Positions 6,861 to 10,153 of a DNA stretch of 10,153 nucleotides are shown piece after piece (the first letter of the stretch is position 1; each line of letters opens with the position of its first letter). This DNA comes from Nitrospirae bacterium CG2_30_53_67 (GTDB lineage: Bacteria; CG2-30-53-67): positions 1 through 10,153 of the forward strand of contig MNYV01000087.1 of assembly GCA_001873285.1 (NCBI GenBank). The letters are read 5' to 3'. The notes under the pieces were generated by a model, which worked only from the letters and a program-made list of their open reading frames with translations, did no database searches and was not told the DNA's origin. The translations under genes and the position numbers were made by a program.

Positions 6861-6903
6861 AGGGGTCAAGGGGCCAAGGATTCCAGGGGTCAAGTGAAGT
6901 GCT
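6861..6903. repeat. Dispersed repeat, inverted copy of 113-155
   Basis: This 43-base block differs at only two positions from the reverse complement of 113-155. It begins 24 bases after the selenoprotein gene, in the gap before the convergent peptidase gene. The rest of the gap (6904-7016) shows no gene or clear structure. Confidence 0.75.
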
Positions 6904-7016
6904 GATCCACCAGAAAGCCGGCGCTCCCCGGCGTGTGTCCCGGGAGCAGATGGGCCATAACCTCCATGCGGCTCTTCCCGATCCGGAAGACCTCGCCTTT
7001 TCAAGAGGCATGAAAT

Positions 7017-8039
7017 TCATGGCGATTCCTTTTTCTCCCGTGGGGAGGCCGGGAACCTGGATTGAATCTCTTCGAGTGTCTTTTGAAAGAGATCCATCAT
7101 GGGGCCGTTTAGGGCCACCGCACGGCGGGCTGCATCCAGGGCCTCCTCTCCCCTCCCCTGTTCCATGAGCACCTGGGCCAGATTATTCCATGCCGGCCCG
7201 GAATCCGGATGCAGGCGGGCCGCCTGCCTGAAGGCTTCCTCCGCAGTCGTGAGTTCACCCGATGCATAAAAACTATTGCCCAAACCCATGAGTGCGCCGA
7301 GGCTCCCGGGCCAGCGCGCGAGCGCCGTTTGATAGCCGGTCACCGCGGCAGTCCATTGCCGGGCCTGTTCCAGTCCCAGCACGGCCATGAGATAATCTTC
7401 CTCATCGGCGGTGGCAGGAAATTCTTCCGGCCGTAAAACCAGCAGTCCCCAATACCCGCTCCTTAACCAAGTGTTTTTAAAAACCCGGAAGGATAAGTGT
7501 TCCCGTGGTGTTTTTCCGGAATGAAGGATGATGGTATCTTCAGGCAGGTCATAGCCGACGACGACTGCATAATGCCACATGGGATACCAGGAGAGTCCAA
7601 GATTCTGAAGGACCATGACCGGATGACCGTCGGCCACCTCCGTGAGCATGGCCTCGATCCCTGAAATCGGATAGGCGATCCGGCCGTGACGCCGTGCCGC
7701 GCTGATCAGCGAAGTCTGAAGGCTCCCCTTACGGACGGGCGTATAGACCTCGGATTCGAGTTCTTCAGGGGTGACCGAGATCCCGCGGGAACGGAGCAGC
7801 ATGGCGAGGGCCGCAGGACCGCATTGATGCTCACTCTGGGCGTAAAATGGAACCGCGCTGATCTCAGTCTTGGCAGGTCTCCCCTCACCATACGCCGGCA
7901 AGGAGCCTGATCGCAGCCCGGTACAGCCGGTAGGCAGGATACTCAACAAGAGGACGAGCAGGGCGCAGCAACATCGGCAATCAACCCCGTTACTCACCGT
8001 CTTGTAAGACGGGGCTTTCTTGCTGATCTGATATTGCAT
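7017..8039 (-). CDS. PA2778-family C39-like cysteine peptidase lipoprotein with TPRs
   Basis: Counted from the ATG at 8039 the product has 340 residues. A signal segment ALLVLLLSILPTGC ends in a lipobox with the lipidated Cys at 39, so it should be an envelope lipoprotein. The papain-like peptidase domain follows: PFYAQSEHQCGPAALAMLL with catalytic Cys73, and MWHYAVVVGYD with His156. About 213-311 are tetratricopeptide-type helices (ALMGLGNSFYASGELTTAEE; PAWNNLAQVLMEQGRGEEAL). This is the PA2778 arrangement, normally encoded next to a PA2779 protein, as here. The substrate is unknown. The start is uncertain: GTG at 8066 and an internal GTG at 7997 are also in frame, none has a good ribosome site, and the 5' part overlaps a repeat-like hairpin. 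Confidence 0.87.
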   Translation of the reverse strand: MQYQISKKAPSYKTVSNGVDCRCCCALLVLLLSILPTGCTGLRSGSLPAYGEGRPAKTEISAVPFYAQSEHQCGPAALAMLLRSRGISVTPEELESEVYTPVRKGSLQTSLISAARRHGRIAYPISGIEAMLTEVADGHPVMVLQNLGLSWYPMWHYAVVVGYDLPEDTIILHSGKTPREHLSFRVFKNTWLRSGYWGLLVLRPEEFPATADEEDYLMAVLGLEQARQWTAAVTGYQTALARWPGSLGALMGLGNSFYASGELTTAEEAFRQAARLHPDSGPAWNNLAQVLMEQGRGEEALDAARRAVALNGPMMDLFQKTLEEIQSRFPASPREKKESP

Positions 8040-8204
8040 ATGCCATTCACCACATTGGAAGTTCACTGTTGCGTGACAGGAGTCTGAACTTCTGACAGAG
8101 GAAACTTCTAACGTGGTTCATCCCCAGCCTGAAGTCCGGGGCTTTCTGGTGTAACGGGGTCAACACGGTAGTCCGCTCTACGAGCCATCGGCCACTCCGT
8201 TACC
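7990..8204 (-). other. Structured hairpin region resembling IS200/IS605-type ends
   Basis: Two hairpins (stem 7997-8003/8006-8012; stem 8122-8125/8138-8141) are each followed by the identical 11-mer cggggctttct (8010-8020 and 8137-8147), which reads AGAAAGCCCCG on the minus strand. Further pairings are gaagttca 8058-8065/tgaacttc 8085-8092 and gtaacgg 8151-8157/ccgttac 8197-8203. AAAGCCCC next to a GC hairpin recalls right ends and guide-RNA scaffolds of IS605-group elements. No transposase or TnpB is present, so it is at best a remnant or non-autonomous element. It spans the gap between the PA2779 and PA2778 genes and runs into both. Confidence 0.4.
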
Positions 8205-8616
8205 GCCTGGGGGCTGGGTGGTTGACAAATGAGTAGACGCGTGTCAGTCCCAGAAGGTCCGTAATCAACAAAACAATAAAGACGAACAAGGCCGCTCCGA
8301 TCAGCGCCCCCACGGCATCACCACCGGCGGGGAGCCGGTCCATCATACCGGAAATTCGGTTCACCTCGGTATCGGTCAAACTGTTGATGCGCGCCCGAGC
8401 TTCCTCGGGCCGGACACCCTGCTGAACCATGACGGTCTGAACATCCTGCCGGTTCAGGAAATTCACAAGTCGTGTGCGGGCATTCCGTCCCTCTGTGGTG
8501 TTCAGCGCCGTTTCCGTCCCCACCATGGCTGCGCGGGCCGTGTGCACGGAAAAGTCGAGCATGGAATAAGAAATAATCAGGAAAAAACAGACCGGCTTGG
8601 CAATCGAACGCATCAT
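8200..8616 (-). CDS. PA2779-family membrane-anchored protein
   Basis: The 138-residue protein has an N-terminal signal or anchor (about 6-30, ending TARAA). A helical middle (38-95) contains RTRLVNFLNRQDVQTVM, RPEEARARINSLTDTEV and RLPAGGD. One transmembrane helix (101-123) leads into DLLGLTRVYSF. This matches the small PA2779 family always found with the PA2778 peptidase. The last residues (NHPAPRR) look unlike the family tail and fall at the edge of the hairpin region. Two ATGs are adjacent (8616 and 8613); aaggag lies 6 bases before the first. It probably shares a transcript with the peptidase 160 bases downstream. The function is unknown; an envelope partner or substrate of the peptidase is a reasonable guess. 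Confidence 0.87.
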   Translation of the reverse strand: MMRSIAKPVCFFLIISYSMLDFSVHTARAAMVGTETALNTTEGRNARTRLVNFLNRQDVQTVMVQQGVRPEEARARINSLTDTEVNRISGMMDRLPAGGDAVGALIGAALFVFIVLLITDLLGLTRVYSFVNHPAPRR

Positions 8617-8689
8617 ACCATTCTCCTTCTCTGATGATCAGTTTTTTAAGATATGGATTTTTCCGAACCGTTTTAAAAAGCTCTTATGT

Positions 8690-8722
8690 TTGTTATGTAT
8701 AACAATTCAATTTCATTGTCAA
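8690..8722 (-). promoter_or_regulatory. Promoter with overlapping 16-bp palindromic operator
   Basis: On the minus strand TTGACA (8722-8717) is followed by an AT-rich stretch with TATACA (8701-8696, spacer 15) or TACATA (8699-8694, spacer 17) as possible -10. A perfect inverted repeat, ttgttat (8690-8696) gt ataacaa (8699-8705), covers the -10 zone and could be a repressor site. The leader to the PA2779 start would be about 70 bases. Confidence 0.45.
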
Positions 8723-8734
8723 TAGGTTTGTCAT

Positions 8735-8989
8735 TCAGAAAGAGACGGGGGAGACGCTGTGGAGGAACCATGTCATGGCCGTCTCATGGTAATAGATATG
8801 ATAGATCTTCCGGTCATCGCCCTTGAGCCGGAACCACCGCCTTGTCGTCTTCTCCTCCACATCCTGTTCGACCCGCCGGTCGAGAACTTCGACCACGTTG
8901 ATTTTTTCACCCCGGAAAACAAAGGCCATCGGGCTTTCCTCGCCCCGATACCCTGCATAGGCCGTAACTTTAATCTCTTGGTCGCCCAT
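8735..8989 (-). CDS. Small hypothetical protein, beta-rich
   Basis: The 84-residue protein is not confidently recognised. It has no signal or membrane segment. The pattern is strand-rich and charged: IKVTAYAGYRGEESP, AFVFRGEKINVVEVLDR, TTRRWFRLKG, KIYHIYYHETAMTWFL. Alternating hydrophobic residues and the central VVEVLDR suggest a small beta-barrel or sheet fold. The reading frame is preferred over the overlapping long frames because of its coherent composition. The ATG at 8989 overlaps the TAA of a possible short upstream ORF (TAATG), which would allow translational coupling. No strong independent ribosome site is visible. It lies between the LysE-type gene and the PA2779 gene in the same orientation, with a separate promoter after it. 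Confidence 0.6.
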   Translation of the reverse strand: MGDQEIKVTAYAGYRGEESPMAFVFRGEKINVVEVLDRRVEQDVEEKTTRRWFRLKGDDRKIYHIYYHETAMTWFLHSVSPVSF

Positions 8990-9123
8990 TACCGGAATTT
9001 TCCCCGTCCGAAAACAAGGCCCTTCTCCATCTGTTTTCCGGCTGCGTCCTCGCTGACGGATGCCGGCAGGTAAACCGTTTCCAACTCCTTGAGGAGTTCT
9101 GCCTCGGTCCTGTCCTTAAAGAT
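8989..9123 (-). CDS. Possible very small or degenerate ORF lacking a standard start
   Basis: The minus-strand frame ending with TAA at 8991-8989 encodes protein-like sequence containing KDRTEAELLKELETVYLP and ending EKGLVFGRGKFR, of good helical character. No ATG, GTG or TTG precedes this segment after the upstream in-frame TGA. The first standard start is a TTG at 9084 (31 residues), with aaggag directly abutting it. An ATC at 9123 would overlap the LysE stop. It could be a short gene with a non-canonical start, a frameshifted remnant, or chance. The TAATG overlap with the next gene favours something real. Confidence 0.3.
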   Translation of the reverse strand: MFKDRTEAELLKELETVYLPASVSEDAAGKQMEKGLVFGRGKFR

Positions 9124-9763
9124 GCCGCAAGGACCGCCACCCGAAGTGGAGAAACCAGATGCCGAAAAAGATCAAAAACAGGCCGCAGAATAGAATCATC
9201 CGCTGATAAAACGGCGTGCTGATCCATGACCTGCCTCTGCTGACGGCAAAGGAGATGGCGCTGTACCATAGGAGATCTGCAAGGATATGACCGGAAAAAA
9301 ACACAAGCACCCCTGCAAGTCCATACTTCCATGCCGCGGCCAGATACCCCATCCCGATGGTCGCCCACCAGAGACTCCAGTAGGGGTTGGCGAGGCTCAC
9401 CACTATTCCGGTAAGCACCGGCCTCCCGGCATCCGGAGCGTTTGTTTTTTGATGTTCCGCAGAAGGGCTCATCTTTTGTGAATCCCTGATCATTGTGGAG
9501 CCGAACCCACAGAGGACAACCCCTCCGGCCATTCCAAAGATTCCGGCGATGACAGGTCTCACGATCCATGGCCCAAGTCCGGCCAATATTAAAACAACCA
9601 GGGCCAGTTCCAGAATACCGTGCCCCAGTACAATCAGAGGCCCTGTCCGGAATCCTTTTTTTGAAGCATCGGCAATCGTCACGGTAAGCAAGGGGCCCGG
9701 CATCAATGCCCCTGAAAGGGCAATGATAAAAGAGGTAACAAATATCAGAATCCATCCCTGCAT
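9116..9763 (-). CDS. LysE/RhtB-family membrane exporter
   Basis: The 215-residue polytopic protein has the LysE-family opening SGALMPGPLLTVTIADASKKGF (17-38), GHGILE (47-52) and NPYWSLWW (126-133). About six hydrophobic segments are split by a hydrophilic loop near 92-113. The family exports amino acids or other small metabolites across the inner membrane; the substrate is not predictable. The start ATG at 9763 lacks a ribosome-binding site, which fits the very close -10 box upstream. It reads toward the small hypothetical genes and could be co-transcribed with them. Confidence 0.88.
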   Translation of the reverse strand: MQGWILIFVTSFIIALSGALMPGPLLTVTIADASKKGFRTGPLIVLGHGILELALVVLILAGLGPWIVRPVIAGIFGMAGGVVLCGFGSTMIRDSQKMSPSAEHQKTNAPDAGRPVLTGIVVSLANPYWSLWWATIGMGYLAAAWKYGLAGVLVFFSGHILADLLWYSAISFAVSRGRSWISTPFYQRMILFCGLFLIFFGIWFLHFGWRSLRHL

Positions 9764-9773
9764 AGGGAGACAT

Positions 9774-9800
9774 ATTATAGTGTTCCCGTGCTTTTTACAA
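9774..9800 (-). promoter_or_regulatory. Promoter giving a near-leaderless exporter mRNA
   Basis: A perfect TATAAT lies at 9779-9774 on the minus strand. The -35 is weaker: TTGTAA at 9800-9795 with a 15-base spacer. The expected transcription start, near 9767, is only a few bases before the ATG at 9763. This agrees with the missing ribosome-binding site. Confidence 0.45.
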
Positions 9801-9945
9801 GATTAACACGCTGAACGGTCAATAATCTCTGTGACAACTTCTGCGGACAATCCAAGACAGGATAACGAGCAGAAATTGCCGAAGGCTCTTATGAGTGGTA
9901 TAGTTATTAATATTCTCGAAATAGAATAGACATAGTTCATAGAAT

Positions 9946-10025
9946 CTCCCCTTGCCCCTCAGAGGGATAACTCCCCCTTGCCCCCTCTTAAATAAGAGGG
10001 GGGAAAGCCTTTTTTAGAAAAGGGA
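9946..10025. repeat. Palindromic C/G-rich repeat with T-run
   Basis: A perfect 10-bp inverted repeat, ccccctctta (9981-9990) aa taagaggggg (9993-10002), is preceded by two imperfect direct copies of ctcccc(c)ttgcccc(c)tc (9946-9960 and 9971-9987). It is followed by a second small stem (cctttt 10008-10013 / aaaagg 10018-10023). It resembles dispersed MITE-like repeats and could also terminate transcription. The remainder of 9800-10109 shows no gene. Confidence 0.6.
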
Positions 10026-10109
10026 GGTTAGAGCCTGCCCTCAAATGGGTTTATCGGGGGAGGGATTTTCGATATGATGTCATTTCTATTATGAGAACCT
10101 TATTAATTC

Positions 10110-10153
10110 ATGGAAAAGAGCATGGTTGAAAAACGGCAGCAGGACAAGTGCCA
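10110..10153 (+). CDS. Possible start of a gene running off the window
   Basis: Two in-frame ATGs (10110 and 10122) open a frame reading MEKSMVEKRQQDKC before the sequence ends. ggaaaag lies ahead of the second ATG. Too little is present to assign a family. Confidence 0.3.
   Translation, partial: MEKSMVEKRQQDKC

Noticed and set aside
6899-7168. Plus-strand ORF between the selenoprotein and peptidase genes
   Set aside because: Its 3' half is antisense to the TPR part of the peptidase, it begins in a repeat, and it has no ribosome site or recognisable domain.
8970-9773. 267-residue minus-strand ORF
   Set aside because: It is a shadow of the LysE-family gene in another frame, rich in Arg, Cys and Gly and without a family pattern.

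Overview
The window looks like accessory chromosome from a Gram-negative bacterium, most plausibly a deltaproteobacterial (Desulfobacterota-type) lineage. The grounds are indirect. There is a lipoprotein signal and a PA2778/PA2779 envelope pair. There is an HD-GYP c-di-GMP phosphodiesterase. Small diiron rubrerythrin-like proteins are present. Families of short palindromic repeats occur, and one gene appears to use UGA as selenocysteine. No rRNA or tRNA was found, so taxonomy stays an inference.

Layout. 1-675 holds repeats only: a clustered GGGTCAAGG-type repeat and a MITE-like element with 17-bp terminal inverted repeats enclosing two REP-type hairpins. 676-1818 (+) encodes an archaeal-type (STAND/ATPase_2) NTPase. 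1894-3150 (+) encodes a nitronate monooxygenase/FabK-like flavoprotein whose seven cysteines all lie in the C-terminal tail. On the minus strand, 5010-4189 (fatty acid hydroxylase/sterol desaturase family) is followed by 4113-3157 (HD-GYP).

The most important part is 5230-6836 (+). A sigma70-like promoter precedes three tightly spaced genes: a 77-residue two-helix ferritin-like protein, a DUF2231 membrane protein, and a gene that at first looks broken by a stop. That last gene (6012-6836) reads through an in-frame TGA at 6231-6233 placed exactly at the catalytic cysteine of a rhodanese domain (U-K-A-G-V-R). Immediately downstream lies a perfect 6-bp hairpin with a GGUC loop, at almost the spacing of the E. 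coli fdhF SECIS. I read it as a 274-residue selenoprotein: a Sec-rhodanese fused to a complete four-helix rubrerythrin-like diiron domain. The operon could link sulfane-sulfur or selenium chemistry with peroxide detoxification, but that role is inferred.

The right part is on the minus strand. The PA2779-family membrane protein (8616-8200) and the PA2778-family cysteine peptidase lipoprotein with TPRs (8039-7017) are separated by a structured stretch that resembles IS200/IS605-type ends. Upstream lie a small hypothetical gene (8989-8735), a possible tiny or degenerate ORF (9123-8989), and a LysE-family exporter (9763-9116) with a perfect -10 box almost touching its start codon. 9764-10109 is non-coding with palindromic repeats, and a possible new gene begins at 10110 and runs off the window.
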